From assembly GCA_934045075.1 (NCBI GenBank), contig OW203737.1:2066001-2130000 (forward strand): a DNA stretch of 64,000 bases, given 5' to 3'. A model generated the notes under the pieces. It was not told the origin of the DNA. It saw only the letters and a list, made by a program, of their open reading frames with translations, and made no database searches. The translations under genes were made by a program, and so were the position numbers. Of this stretch, positions 10,202 through 21,432 are shown one piece after another. The DNA comes from Yponomeuta sedellus (taxonomy: Eukaryota; Arthropoda; Insecta; Lepidoptera; Yponomeutidae). The first letter of the stretch is position 1, and every line of letters starts with the position of its first letter.

Positions 10202-10362
10202 GTGTATACTGTGGCCCTTACTAATAAACACCGTATAAGCCTGGTATAGTTACAGTGTTTTGTTTACGTCATTTGAATGTAATTTTCAGTTGGAAGAAAA
10301 GAGACAAAACACTGCATAGTTATACAATACGTACACCAAGTTTATTAGTAAGGCTGTATATG
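10202..10362. mobile_element. MITE-6, about 160 bp
   Basis: Nested inverted repeats: CCTTACTAATAAAC (10216-10229) with its complement at 10340-10353, and ACAGTGTTTTGT (10252 on) with ACAAAACACTG (10304 on). Outer sequence TGTATACTG/TGTATATGC is weaker. Confidence 0.6.
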
Positions 10363-10566
10363 CATACACGTTTTGCTAGGCCACCGCAGGCGGAAAAAGT
10401 ACGTGCAATTTACATTCTCTTCGATAAAAAACCTATGCTTACTCGAGTTTAAAGTAGAAATGTATTCATTAGAAACGTGTTTTGTTAAGAAGAATGGAAT
10501 CTCTTTGTAATCTATTTCAGGCCGGAAATTGAAGTTAATGTGTAGCAGCAGAGAAAAGCGAAGACA

Positions 10567-10645
10567 GGGCGCTATGGCGCTCATTAGGGGAGGGCTTTGT
10601 CCAACAGTGGACTACATAATATAGCCTGAAGAAGAAGAAGAAGAG
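10567..10645 (+). mobile_element. RTE-3' end with (GAA)n tail
   Basis: GGCGCTATGGCGCTCATTAG GGGAGGGCTTTGTCC then a GAAGAAGAAG tail. This is the sense 3' terminus of the family seen at 19426, 50645, 54222 and 61284. Confidence 0.7.
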
Positions 10646-10677
10646 AAAAGCGATAGTTTGATAGCTTGATAGTTAGT

Positions 10678-10783
10678 GGTCGATTGTAGGTCATTGTGAA
10701 TGATTGATGGATGGCATTGGCATCGAATAAATATTCGATGCCAATGCCATCCATCAATCATCCACAATGACCTACAATCGACC
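10678..10783. repeat. 106-bp near-perfect palindrome
   Basis: Two 52-bp arms with a 2-nt centre (AA) and a single mismatch. The left arm starts GGTCGATTGTAGGTCATTGT and the right arm ends CTACAATCGACC. Confidence 0.9.
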
Positions 10784-10848
10784 TCTGCTAGCCATTATCG
10801 TCATCATCATCATCGACCTCTGCTAGCCATTATCGTCATCATCATCAT
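10779..10848 (+). repeat. Tandem duplication, 2 x 35 bp
   Basis: CGACCTCTGCTAGCCATTAT ... CATCATCATCAT occurs twice without change. It overlaps the right end of the palindrome and its TCA-rich end runs into the 3' tail of the 5S-SINE at 10850. Confidence 0.85.
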
Positions 10849-10849
10849 C

Positions 10850-11029
10850 GGGTCACTTCCTGCATCGTAGGGAGATTAGGCCATCACGGGGGACAAAGCC
10901 GGGTTGGTGGAGGATTGTAAGACAGTGGCGGGCCTTAGTGTCAGAAGTTATCAAGCCGCCCATGAGGCCTCTGACATGGCTTTATGACTGTCATTACATG
11001 ACAGCCGGCACCAGCGGCTTCGTTAAGCC
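10850..11029 (-). mobile_element. 5S-SINE, 5'-truncated
   Basis: Antisense 3' two thirds (GGGTTGGTGGAGGATTGTAA GACAGTGGC). The sense 3' end leads into a GAT/ATG-type tail, a microsatellite tail rather than poly(A). Confidence 0.8.
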
Positions 11030-11032
11030 AGG

Positions 11033-11126
11033 TTACTTCATTTGTGGGAATTTGGCAGTTTTCGACGAAAAAGCCATACTTTACCAACTAAAATTGATAA
11101 GGATAAATAGTCTGTAAATACACGTT
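11033..11126 (+). mobile_element. MITE-1 right-half fragment
   Basis: ATTTGGCAGTTTTCGACGAA AAAG and GATAAGGATAAATAGTCTGT match the right half of MITE-1 (58735-58822). Confidence 0.6.
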
Positions 11127-11164
11127 CACGCTATTATTAATAGCTAAAATTTTAACATGGCCTC

Positions 11165-11575
11165 TCTAAGGTTGTAGTAAGTTAGACCGCACTTAGTCTC
11201 ATAGTTGGGCCATTGTACGTAACAAAGCCTGAGTTTGATCCAGCCAGCCAATCTCTTTCCAGAAAGCCAACAGTGCTCTGACGTCACTGCAGACTTCGTT
11301 AAGGTAGGCATCCTAGCTTCCCAATGATGGCGGTCCGTTGCTTCGCTTTCACAGCGAATGGTCACGTGGGCGGATGATTCCTCTTCTTTAAGGCATCCCC
11401 GCCAGAGCGGGCTGTCGGTTAGTCCCATTTTGTAGATGCGTTTAAAAAGCAGTGGCCTGTTAGGATTGCCACAGCTTTGAGCGGACCACCTCTTCTCAGA
11501 CGCAGCAGGCTACGTGAAAGACGTTTCAAGATTGTTACTAAAGTTTCTCTGGCTTGTCTACGTTTTGTTTCTGTT
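11165..11575 (-). pseudogene. Jockey-like LINE C-terminus, frameshifted
   Basis: The minus strand encodes the end of a non-LTR retrotransposon pol. One frame reads KAVAILTGHCFLN; after a frameshift it continues KMGLTDSPLWRGCLKEEESS and AHVTIRCE, the Cys/His cluster (C-C-H-C) that follows the RNase H-like region of Jockey/R1-type elements. The first expected Cys is Trp here. There is no clean stop after the usual end, and the frame runs on into the presumed 3' UTR (ACGTACAATGGCCCAACTAT). That 3' UTR matches the E2 3' end of tSINE-E at 2463 and 52735. The fragment is 5'-truncated and not functional; the clade is inferred from the Cys/His region only. Confidence 0.75.
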
Positions 11576-11644
11576 CTCTATAGTTTAGCATGCCGACTTT
11601 CTGTTCGCGACTTCAACCATTTTCTAACCTGGTTGTATGGGAGT

Positions 11645-11720
11645 GGTATTTCGTAAATAATCGCGATTTCCGCGCTACGCTGCCGAAACGTCGGAAATTA
11701 TGGTAATTACGTTTTATCTA
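11645..11720 (+). repeat. Penelope-like associated motif
   Basis: GCTGCCGAAACGTCGGAAAT resembles the GCCGAAACGTTGG after the Penelope-like remnant (51690) and the antisense copy at 61110. No coding part here. Confidence 0.4.
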
Positions 11721-11744
11721 ATAAATAATCGCGACTTGACCCAT

Positions 11745-11960
11745 TTAATATAATGTATGGGAATGTGGAAGCAGGTGTTCGGGTCCTTCCGCAATCGTTT
11801 TTGGACCTCTTTTACCGAGCTTCGTAGCAATCTCTCCTAAAACATTTTTTGGTACAAGTGCTGCATTGGAAATGCGCCCAAAAATACCAAAATAGGATTG
11901 GATTTCTGATTGATTTAACTTTGGCCGAATTACAACAAAAGCGTTATCGAGCATCGTCAC
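11745..11960 (-). other. Unidentified ORF fragment, 71 codons
   Basis: Minus-strand frame starting MTMLDNAFVVIRPKLNQSE and containing YFGIFGRISNAALVPKNVLG. The composition looks protein-like rather than random, but I recognise no family and see no start context, introns or second copy. It may be an exon or a decayed element fragment. No function assigned. Confidence 0.3.
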
Positions 11961-12261
11961 TTTATATGCCCACGTCAGTTATGTGTCATAATCAATATCA
12001 TGTCTGATAGGCCTGTAATCTATGCGCATAAATTTCAATGTTCAATCGAGATTTACATCATTGCCTCTACATTACAGTGTTATGCCGGAGCTAGGGTAAT
12101 AGTTTCTGCGTGGCTTGTTGTTTTAGCGCTAGCTTACTATTAGGGAAGAGGTTTGATACTTTTGTATGATAAGGTTTTTGTATGATTTTGCTTAGTGTGA
12201 AAGTCGAAATGAACGTGCCTTAAAGGGCTAAATACATAATATTTGTTTTAAAATGCACTTT

Positions 12262-12452
12262 TAAAGTATTAAAATGTGAAAATAACTTTTCTGAATTCCC
12301 CCAAACATCCCGGAAGCACCATGCGGTTAGTAATTGTACCGCCCTCCCTTACTAACCGCATGGTGCTTGTGAGATGTTTGGCGGAATTTAGCGAAGTAAT
12401 TTTTACATATTAATGCTATTATGGATTTCCGCAAAGTAACGCCTGATTCCAT
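12262..12452. mobile_element. MITE-3 copy 2
   Basis: Inverted arms meet around GCACCATGCGGTTAGTAATT / TTACTAACCGCATGGTGC. The right end keeps the outer terminus GCAAAGTAACGCCTGATTC, complement of the left terminus of copy 1 (3967). Confidence 0.75.
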
Positions 12453-12483
12453 GCACTTTCAAATTTAAATTTAAACAAACTCG

Positions 12484-12505
12484 AATGTATGTGCCTGTGT
12501 GTAAA
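12484..12505 (+). mobile_element. 3' terminus of tSINE-C
   Basis: AATGTATGTGCCTGTGTGTA AA matches the last 22 bases of tSINE-C (47962, 38203), including the point where the family's TGTTA tail starts. The rest of the SINE is missing. Confidence 0.7.
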
Positions 12506-14480
12506 TGTTATGTTATGTTATGTTATGTTATGTTATGTTATGTTATGTTATGTTATGTTATGTTATGTTATGTTATGTTATGTTATGTTATGTTATGTTA
12601 TGTTATGTTATGTTATGTTATGTTATGTTATGTTATGTTATGTTATGTTATGTTATGTTATGTTATGTTATGTTATGTTATGTTATGTTATGTTATGTTA
12701 TGTTATGTTATGTTATGTTATGTTATGTTATGTTATGTTATGTTATGTTATGTTATGTTATGTTATGTTATGTTATGTTATGTTATGTTATGTTATGTTA
12801 TGTTATGTTATGTTATGTTATGTTATGTTATGTTATGTTATGTTATGTTATGTTATGTTATGTTATGTTATGTTATGTTATGTTATGTTATGTTATGTTA
12901 TGTTATGTTATGTTATGTTATGTTATGTTATGTTATGTTATGTTATGTTATGTTATGTTATGTTATGTTATGTTATGTTATGTTATGTTATGTTATGTTA
13001 TGTTATGTTATGTTATGTTATGTTATGTTATGTTATGTTATGTTATGTTATGTTATGTTATGTTATGTTATGTTATGTTATGTTATGTTATGTTATGTTA
13101 TGTTATGTTATGTTATGTTATGTTATGTTATGTTATGTTATGTTATGTTATGTTATGTTATGTTATGTTATGTTATGTTATGTTATGTTATGTTATGTTA
13201 TGTTATGTTATGTTATGTTATGTTATGTTATGTTATGTTATGTTATGTTATGTTATGTTATGTTATGTTATGTTATGTTATGTTATGTTATGTTATGTTA
13301 TGTTATGTTATGTTATGTTATGTTATGTTATGTTATGTTATGTTATGTTATGTTATGTTATGTTATGTTATGTTATGTTATGTTATGTTATGTTATGTTA
13401 TGTTATGTTATGTTATGTTATGTTATGTTATGTTATGTTATGTTATGTTATGTTATGTTATGTTATGTTATGTTATGTTATGTTATGTTATGTTATGTTA
13501 TGTTATGTTATGTTATGTTATGTTATGTTATGTTATGTTATGTTATGTTATGTTATGTTATGTTATGTTATGTTATGTTATGTTATGTTATGTTATGTTA
13601 TGTTATGTTATGTTATGTTATGTTATGTTATGTTATGTTATGTTATGTTATGTTATGTTATGTTATGTTATGTTATGTTATGTTATGTTATGTTATGTTA
13701 TGTTATGTTATGTTATGTTATGTTATGTTATGTTATGTTATGTTATGTTATGTTATGTTATGTTATGTTATGTTATGTTATGTTATGTTATGTTATGTTA
13801 TGTTATGTTATGTTATGTTATGTTATGTTATGTTATGTTATGTTATGTTATGTTATGTTATGTTATGTTATGTTATGTTATGTTATGTTATGTTATGTTA
13901 TGTTATGTTATGTTATGTTATGTTATGTTATGTTATGTTATGTTATGTTATGTTATGTTATGTTATGTTATGTTATGTTATGTTATGTTATGTTATGTTA
14001 TGTTATGTTATGTTATGTTATGTTATGTTATGTTATGTTATGTTATGTTATGTTATGTTATGTTATGTTATGTTATGTTATGTTATGTTATGTTATGTTA
14101 TGTTATGTTATGTTATGTTATGTTATGTTATGTTATGTTATGTTATGTTATGTTATGTTATGTTATGTTATGTTATGTTATGTTATGTTATGTTATGTTA
14201 TGTTATGTTATGTTATGTTATGTTATGTTATGTTATGTTATGTTATGTTATGTTATGTTATGTTATGTTATGTTATGTTATGTTATGTTATGTTATGTTA
14301 TGTTATGTTATGTTATGTTATGTTATGTTATGTTATGTTATGTTATGTTATGTTATGTTATGTTATGTTATGTTATGTTATGTTATGTTATGTTATGTTA
14401 TGTTATGTTATGTTATGTTATGTTATGTTATGTTATGTTATGTTATGTTATGTTATGTTATGTTATGTTATGTTATGTTA
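12506..14480 (+). repeat. (TGTTA)395 perfect microsatellite
   Basis: 1975 bp of uninterrupted TGTTA, 395 copies without a visible variant. It begins exactly where a tSINE-C tail would. The three open plus-strand frames (repeating M-L-C-Y-V) are artefacts: the period of 5 avoids stops and gives the same peptide in every frame. Confidence 0.97.
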
Positions 14481-14578
14481 TCTATAAGAACCATTACTGC
14501 ATTGGTAAAAAATTGACAGAGTTACTAGTTATTCCAGAATTTCAATTAAATTTATGTTTTCATTTACGTCTACACTTA

Positions 14579-14619
14579 TAAATAATAGTCTGAATATGTG
14601 GTATTCAGACTATTATTTA
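14579..14619. repeat. Perfect hairpin, 18-bp arms
   Basis: TAAATAATAGTCTGAATA and its complement are separated by TGTGG. It lies 98 bp after the TGTTA array. Confidence 0.85.
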
Positions 14620-16095
<1,476 letters not shown>

Positions 16096-16096
16096 T

Positions 16097-16132
16097 GTGA
16101 TAAGTGATAGCAAAGTGATAAGTGATAGCAAA
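16097..16132 (+). repeat. 2 x 18-bp tandem repeat
   Basis: GTGATAAGTGATAGCAAA occurs twice, directly after the GGCA array. Confidence 0.85.
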
Positions 16133-16291
16133 GTAATTTTGAGAAATTGAGTTATTTCAGAGAAGTATAACAATTTATTTATCCTATTTTAGCATTGTCT
16201 GATGAAAATTTAACTATGTTTAACTGATAATAAGATTAGAACGATGTTATCTGCATTGGTTAAAATAAACTGTATAACAGACACCAACCAA

Positions 16292-16520
16292 AATAGCATT
16301 AAAATATGAAAATTACTTTGCTGAACTCCGCCAAAAATTGCACCATCTGTGGTTGACTGGTAGAAAATGCTTATAGCATTAAGTCCGCCACATTGCCATT
16401 GTATTTTTTTACTTATGTGCAATAAACGTATTAATAAATAATAAATAAATAAAAAAATCCCACAAGCACCGTGCGGTTAGTCAATGCACCGCCCTCCCTC
16501 CCACTTTTTCAAGCAGAAGC
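16292..16520. mobile_element. MITE-3 copy 3, interrupted
   Basis: AATAGCATTAAAATATGAAA and CTCCGCCAAAAAT on the left, ATCCCACAAGCACCGTGCGG TTAG on the right, separated by a LINE tail (16338-16452). Only one arm is present, followed by spacer sequence shared with copy 1 (CTTTTTCAAGCAGAAGCAAG). Confidence 0.7.
16338..16452 (+). mobile_element. CR1-like 3' end inside MITE-3
   Basis: GACTGGTAGAAAATGCTTAT AGCATT stem-loop, GTGCAATAAACGT polyadenylation-like signal and a TAAA-type tail, sense orientation. The flanking AAAAAT on both sides may be a short TSD. Confidence 0.65.
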
Positions 16521-16585
16521 AAGACACGAACACACCACTACCGACACCAATACTTGTGTGAGAAAATGCGCGACGCGTTTCGCCT

Positions 16586-17385
16586 CTAACACGAGGCATC
16601 CTTAGGCTCACAATTCAGCTAGTATACAGGGTGTCTCATTCAAATCGGTCAGTATGGGAAAGTCTAAAAGACATATACTATAAAGCTATAGACCTATAAG
16701 ACATACGAAGATCTGTTCTGAGGAACCATGTCATCGATTTTAATAAAAAGAAAAACTGCATTCATACATTTAAAAAAACATCTGTACTCTTTTCGGGAAT
16801 CGATCCCGGTTGTTTTGAAAAAAAAAAAACCTACACTATTTCTATTTAGATATCGATTGTGTAGGTCTTAAGCAGTAAATGTCTGTATGAAACATGATGT
16901 CTAAAATGAATATAATGCATTGTTTTCACATACTTTAATTTATGTTAGTAGGTGCTCGAAGTTACCGCCGATTCCATTTCACCTTCAAGTCTGAAGGTTA
17001 GATACTTATAGATACAAGTAATAAACGTAAGAAAAATACTGTAGCTTTTCAGTATTTCGATTCTTTTTCATCAGTCTAGACGAGAACAAACAAATGAGTA
17101 AATATTGTTTTGCCTTCTGAAGCTAATAAAATAATATAAGAGCTTCGGAAAGCTTACGGGCGCTTCCAAAATGGCCCATCGATATCAACCCTTGTATGTA
17201 ATATAATCGTGTGTAATTCTATCCGTAAGTATGTAAATATGTATAGTTAATTATATGTATATAGATATGTATGTACTATTTATCTTTGTACATGTGCCTA
17301 ATTATTATCTATATGTTTATAATCATTGTACTTATAAATAATACATAGTTTAATTTTAAAAAGATAATTACAAAAAATATCACCT
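16586..17385. other. Largely unrecognised; possible DNA-element end at 16628
   Basis: TACAGGGTGTCTCATTCAAA at 16626 resembles the TA plus CAGGGTGT-type end of Tc1/mariner-like elements, but I find no partner end. A 5S-SINE 3'-end scrap (ATATCAACCCTTGTATGT) is near 17184. Confidence 0.3.
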
Positions 17386-17387
17386 CA

Positions 17388-17478
17388 CTGTTTGACACTA
17401 CCCCCACCTTCTCCACGTCACCTGTTGGTTGGCTAGAATAAAATACTATTTAGTATTAAGCCCGCCAATTGTACAGTT
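17388..17478 (+). mobile_element. CR1-3' end
   Basis: CACTACCCCCACCTTCTCC, CCTGTTGGTTGGCTAGAATA, stem ATACTATTTAGTAT and AAGCCCGCCAATTGTACA. Same subtype as 34795, 39484 and 54787. Confidence 0.7.
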
Positions 17479-17491
17479 TTTAGTTAATAAT

Positions 17492-17640
17492 ATGCCCCTA
17501 CTGCGGATGCACGGGTCTCTTTCTGCATCGCAGCAAGGTTAGGCTATACTCCACCACGAGGGCCAAGTTCTGACATGGCTTAACGACTACCATTACATGA
17601 CAGTCGGCAACAACGGCTTAACGTGCCTGGCGAAGCACAA
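17492..17640 (-). mobile_element. 5S-SINE with internal deletion
   Basis: GCCCCTACTGCGGATGCACG ... CCACCACGAGGGCCAAGTT jumps to CTGACATGGCTTAACGAC, so about 75 bp of the usual body are missing. Confidence 0.75.
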
Positions 17641-17674
17641 AATATTGTTTATATGTAAGTACAATTAATTATTA

Positions 17675-18169
17675 AAAACATATTTAGAAGCTAAAAACTC
17701 CATGCCGGGATTCGAACCCGCGACCTCTGGCTATCTATATAGAGCGCTGGCACGGATAGCCAGAGGTCGCAGGTTCGAATCCCGGCATGGGTGGATTTTT
17801 TAGCCTCTGAATAGGTTCTTTTAAAATTTTCCTTAGCACGGGTTAGTGCATTAAAAATAATATAATCATGCGGGTACAGCGATATCATTCCGATGTAAAA
17901 CCTAACTGCAAAGTAGGAACTCGGGGCTGCAAGTGATGCAAATTACTTCAGCCAGATGTCGCTGCCTGTATGTAATGCAGAAAATATTGTAAAGAGGTTC
18001 GAAATTTCACTGATGCCGGTGAGTCGCCCTTTAGCTCAGTTGGAAAGAGCGCTGGCACGGATAGCCAGAGGTCGCGGGTTCAAATCCCGGCATGGGTGGA
18101 ATTTTTAGCCTCTAAATAGGTTTTAAAAATTGTCCTTAGCACGGGTTTGTGCATTAAAAAGAATATAAA
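17675..18169 (+). mobile_element. tSINE-A dimer with snap-back head
   Basis: An antisense tRNA 3' half (17698-17735) faces a sense tRNA 3' half (about 17756-17790), forming arms of about 34 bp. Then follow tail, full leader, a second complete tRNA-like body (about 18025-18100) and tail. AT-rich TAATTATTA flanks both sides (17666-17674, 18170-18178), a possible TSD. Confidence 0.8.
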
Positions 18170-18253
18170 TAATTATTATTTATTAATACTATTTATGAAA
18201 GTCGCTTTCTGGGCGTAGGCCTCCCCCTGTTTTCTTCAATCTTGTTTGTTTGT

Positions 18254-18366
18254 TACGCTTTATTGCACAAAAATTAAGAAACAGAAAAATAACTTAAATA
18301 ACAGGTAATAGTTGATGTACAAAGGCGGACTTATTTCAAAAGAAATTTCTTTCAGCCAGCCTAAGA
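18254..18366 (-). mobile_element. CR1-3' end
   Basis: ACGCTTTATTGCACAAAAAT, AAAGGCGGACTTATTTC, stem AAAAGAAATT, CTTTCAGCCAGCC. Antisense. Confidence 0.65.
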
Positions 18367-18850
18367 AAGATTCTGACCAAAAAACAGAGAGCGGGAGATG
18401 GCAAATATAGCTAAACAAGAAAAATGAAATCTAAAATCACCTATTTCAAGTTAATAGATAAAATCTTCTCTTTCTCTAGCTTGCTTTGGACTACATCTCT
18501 GCTTGAAGATGTCTTCTGACCGTTTCCTTGCTTTTCTCATTTTCCTTTTTATATAGTAGCAAACACCACAAGTAGGTGGCTAAATTAAAGTAGAACAAAT
18601 GGCCTTGACGCTATGTAGAAGAAAGACGAAACATTTGGGAACAGCCTTTCACCAGATAACAGATAACACAACACGGCGTTCAGACATAATTTCGTCGCTT
18701 GGCAACGCATTAATTGCTCTTGACAACGGTAACTAAGGAAGGAAAAGTATACCCTTTCCCGTGATCCCTACTTAGGGACTCACCACACCGGGTGCGAGTG
18801 CGACGCGTTTTTTACCGACTTAAAAAAAAGGAGCTTCTCAATTCTGTAAT
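18367..18850. other. No feature recognised; candidate unique sequence
   Basis: About 480 bp without a match elsewhere in the window and without a convincing ORF. The tail CATCATCATCAACC at its right edge belongs to the next 5S-SINE. Confidence 0.45.
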
Positions 18851-18854
18851 CATC

Positions 18855-19003
18855 ATCATCAACCCATTATGTCCCCACCGAGGGGCACTGGTGTCTTCCC
18901 GGGGATAGGTATAGGCCATAATCCACCACGGGGGCCAAGTCTGGATTAGTGGAGGCTTACAAGACTAGTGGCTGGTCTTACTGTCAGAAGTTTTCAAACC
19001 GCT
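18855..19003 (-). mobile_element. 5S-SINE 3' part, subfamily 2
   Basis: TTATGTCCCCACCGAGGGGC, GACTAGTGGCTGGTCTTACT, TTTTCAAACCGCTC. Inverted counterpart of 9613-9767, and the homology continues into the flank. Confidence 0.78.
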
Positions 19004-19084
19004 CTTAATATGGAGTCTCCCCTAATATCGTTAAATCTTTGATTATTTGATACCTTCGTCACGCCTTTTGTAATTGTGTTATGG

Positions 19085-19168
19085 GGCCTCTAGACGGGCC
19101 ATATTTTCACGAAAATGTGTAGCTGCAAATGTGTGGCCGGTAGCATCAGCCATCGTTTACGGCTAGTC
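19085..19168 (-). mobile_element. MITE-7 terminal fragment
   Basis: GGGGCCTCTAGACGGGCC and the next 65 bp match the reverse complement of 9455-9536. The rest of the element is missing. Confidence 0.7.
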
Positions 19169-19425
19169 CGGATTGGTAATCGTCTGTAACGTTCAGCAAT
19201 ATTTTTTATACGTTGTTCGATTTTATTTATACTTTTAGACTTGAAACGCCTTTCATTTCGGTAGCAGGGTGTTACTTTCTAAAACTTTACGCAACGAAAA
19301 ATATGTCACCTCGGCGAGGGCTGTAACTCTATAACTGCGTAACTTTCTGCTTTTCCTCCAGACTGTACTCCAGTCTGGACTCCAGTCGATAGCAGTAAAA
19401 TTTTATATTCTCGTTGCAGTCACCC

Positions 19426-19668
19426 TTCTTCTTCCTCAGGCTATATTAGTCCACTGCTGGACATAGCCCTCCCCTAATGAACGCAAGGTTGTGGGATTAT
19501 GGGTAATCCCCACGCTGGGCATGCGGTTTGGGGATCGCAGTTCAGTGGAATTGTACTGCAGGGGGCGCTGCTGCCCACCCCCCGGTTTGTGTCCCTTAGT
19601 TGCCTTTACGACACCCGCGAGAAGAATTTGGGTTAGTGCTATTCTCTTGGCCGACACAACACAGCATG
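19426..19668 (-). mobile_element. RTE-3' end
   Basis: Minus-strand frame ends LGEGYVQQWTNIA and stop, followed by a GAA-type tail. Upstream it carries the family block CGACTAAGGGACACAAACCG. 5'-truncated, non-functional. Confidence 0.7.
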
Positions 19669-19765
19669 TCACCCTTAACGCAACTGATTAGATCGCACGA
19701 ATACAAAAGTTGATGTTCTGTAGACTATACAGTAGACTACTCACTAGTATTTCCTAATGATTCGT

Positions 19766-20097
19766 GATGTTCGATATGAACCCTTGTAAGTCCCCATTGT
19801 TGGGGCACGGGTCTCTTCCTGCATCGCAGGAAGTTTAGGCCTTACTCCACCACGGGGGCCATGTCCGGGTTGTTGGAGGATTGTACGACAGTGGCGGGCC
19901 TTACTGTCAGAAGTTTCTATCATGCCGCCCATAAGGCCTCTGACATGGCTTAACGACTGTCATTATATGCCAGCTGGCACCAACGGCTTAATGCGCCTCG
20001 TGAAGCACAGAAGCGTTTGGATGAAATGTCACTAGCGGTATTCTCCTGATGGTCACCCATTCTGCACCTGACCGCGCCTCATCGTGATCCTCATTTT
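19766..20097 (-). mobile_element. 5S-SINE, nearly full length
   Basis: From AACCCTTGTAAGTCCCCATT to the promoter region GGTCACCCATTCTGCACCTG ACCGCGCC. The extreme sense 5' end is lost. Confidence 0.82.
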
Positions 20098-20168
20098 TTA
20101 TACATTAAACTAATTACGTTTACCGGTAATTTCCTTTTACCTAATACATAATCGCTATTAAATCGGTT

Positions 20169-20280
20169 TCTTCTTGTCTTCTTGTTCAGGCCATATTAGT
20201 CCACTGCTGGCCATAGCCCTCCCCTAATGAGTGCCATAGCGCAAGGTTGTGCCATCATTGGGGGGTAATGCCCATAAATC
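20169..20280 (-). mobile_element. RTE-3' end, short
   Basis: CTTCTTGTTCAGGCCATATT AGTCCACTGCTGG, CCCCTAATGAG, GGTTGTGCCATCATTG. Antisense of the family's last 110 bp. Confidence 0.68.
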
Positions 20281-20458
20281 GGATTAATACATGTCTACTC
20301 AATAGTTCAGAAGTCATTTTCGTTCTATAATGTACTTATACCTCATGTAACAAGACCTGCAATAGAATAATGAGGTTAACCCGGAAAATTTAAGCGGAAA
20401 ATATCGTATTACAAAGAGAATTCCGCGTGCAGGTTGATTATATGGAATTATGGCTTTA

Positions 20459-20791
20459 CACTATTTTTATTTTTAATGCACTAACCCGTGCTAAGGAACA
20501 AATTTAAAAACCTATTTAGAGGCTAAAAATTTTTTTTCACCCATGCCGGGATTCGAACCCGCAACCTCTGGCTATCCGTACCAGCGCTCTACCAATTTAG
20601 CCAATGGGCGACTCACGACATCAGTGAAATTTCGAACCTCTACAATATTCTCTGTATTACGTACAGGCAGCGACATCTGACTTAAGCAAATTGCATTACT
20701 TATAGCCCCGACTACCTACTTTGCAGTTAGGTTTAACATCGGATTCGAATCCCGGCATGGGTGAAATTTTTAGCCTCTAAATAGGTTTTTA
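20459..20791 (-). mobile_element. tSINE-A with inverted tRNA/tail head, TSD-bounded
   Basis: TSD of 13 bp with one mismatch: AATTATGGCTTTA (20446-20458) and AATTATGGATTTA (20792-20804). Minus-strand order: inverted tail plus T-arm half (20739-20791), leader, complete tRNA-like body, tail to ATTAAAAATAAAAATAGTG. Confidence 0.85.
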
Positions 20792-20804
20792 AATTATGGA
20801 TTTA

Positions 20805-21430
20805 ACCACCTATTAGGATAACGCAAAGTGTGCTTAAGTAGACTTCATACCTATGAAGGATAAACATATTTTATTTTATCTAGTATACACTACACTTAAA
20901 ATTTAAGCTTTAGCATGTTACATTATGCGATAGGCAACGGGAGTCTAAAATAAATGTAATACAATTATATTCTACTGTTTCCAGTACGCAATTACGCAAG
21001 CTCCTAGCATTAGTATGTTACGTTATGTGCGGGGAGAGGGGAGTCTAAAATAGGTTTTCCACGTATTATGGAATTCATTGCTTTCAGTACTCAAAAACTC
21101 TAAAATAATACTTTATTAGTAGTAGTATTTAACAGCTACCTTTTTTTTTAAATAATACTTCTGTTTCCACAGACTCTGGGTCCGTGCCTTTTTTCTGTGC
21201 ACTATTTTTTTTTCCCATCGTACTCTTCTCTCTGAGCTACACTATCTTGCGTACTGGTGTTGCCGTACTACACACGCTTATTCTAGCCTATAGTAACTTA
21301 AGTAACTTTTTTTTTTAACTAATATATACAATCATGCTTTTTTTTTGTTGTTTTTTTCTTTTTTTTCTTTAGTAGCTACCTTTATAGGTAACAACTACCT
21401 TTAACAGCTACCTTTATAGGTAGCTATTAA
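20805..21430. other. AT-rich region with weak internal duplication
   Basis: GCATGTTACATTATGCG ... GGGAGTCTAAAATA (about 20922-20950) recurs as GTATGTTACGTTATGTG ... GGGAGTCTAAAATA (about 21015-21052). Three near-copies of CTACCTTTATAGGTA-type sequence lie at 21375-21425. Class unknown. Confidence 0.4.
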
Positions 21431-21432
21431 AT

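Noticed and set aside
10779..10848. CRISPR-like direct repeats
   Set aside because: Only two contiguous copies without spacers, in a eukaryotic repeat landscape. Other direct repeats are microsatellites or retroelement units.
12485..14581. Three overlapping ORFs of 660-698 codons
   Set aside because: They are the TGTTA microsatellite read in three frames (M-L-C-Y-V repeated). A 5-bp unit without stops is open in every forward frame.
18025..18100. Functional tRNA gene
   Set aside because: The body can fold as a cloverleaf (acceptor, D, anticodon and T arms), but position 33 is C instead of T, the same body recurs in more than ten diverged copies with SINE leader and tail, and TSDs mark it as a mobile element.
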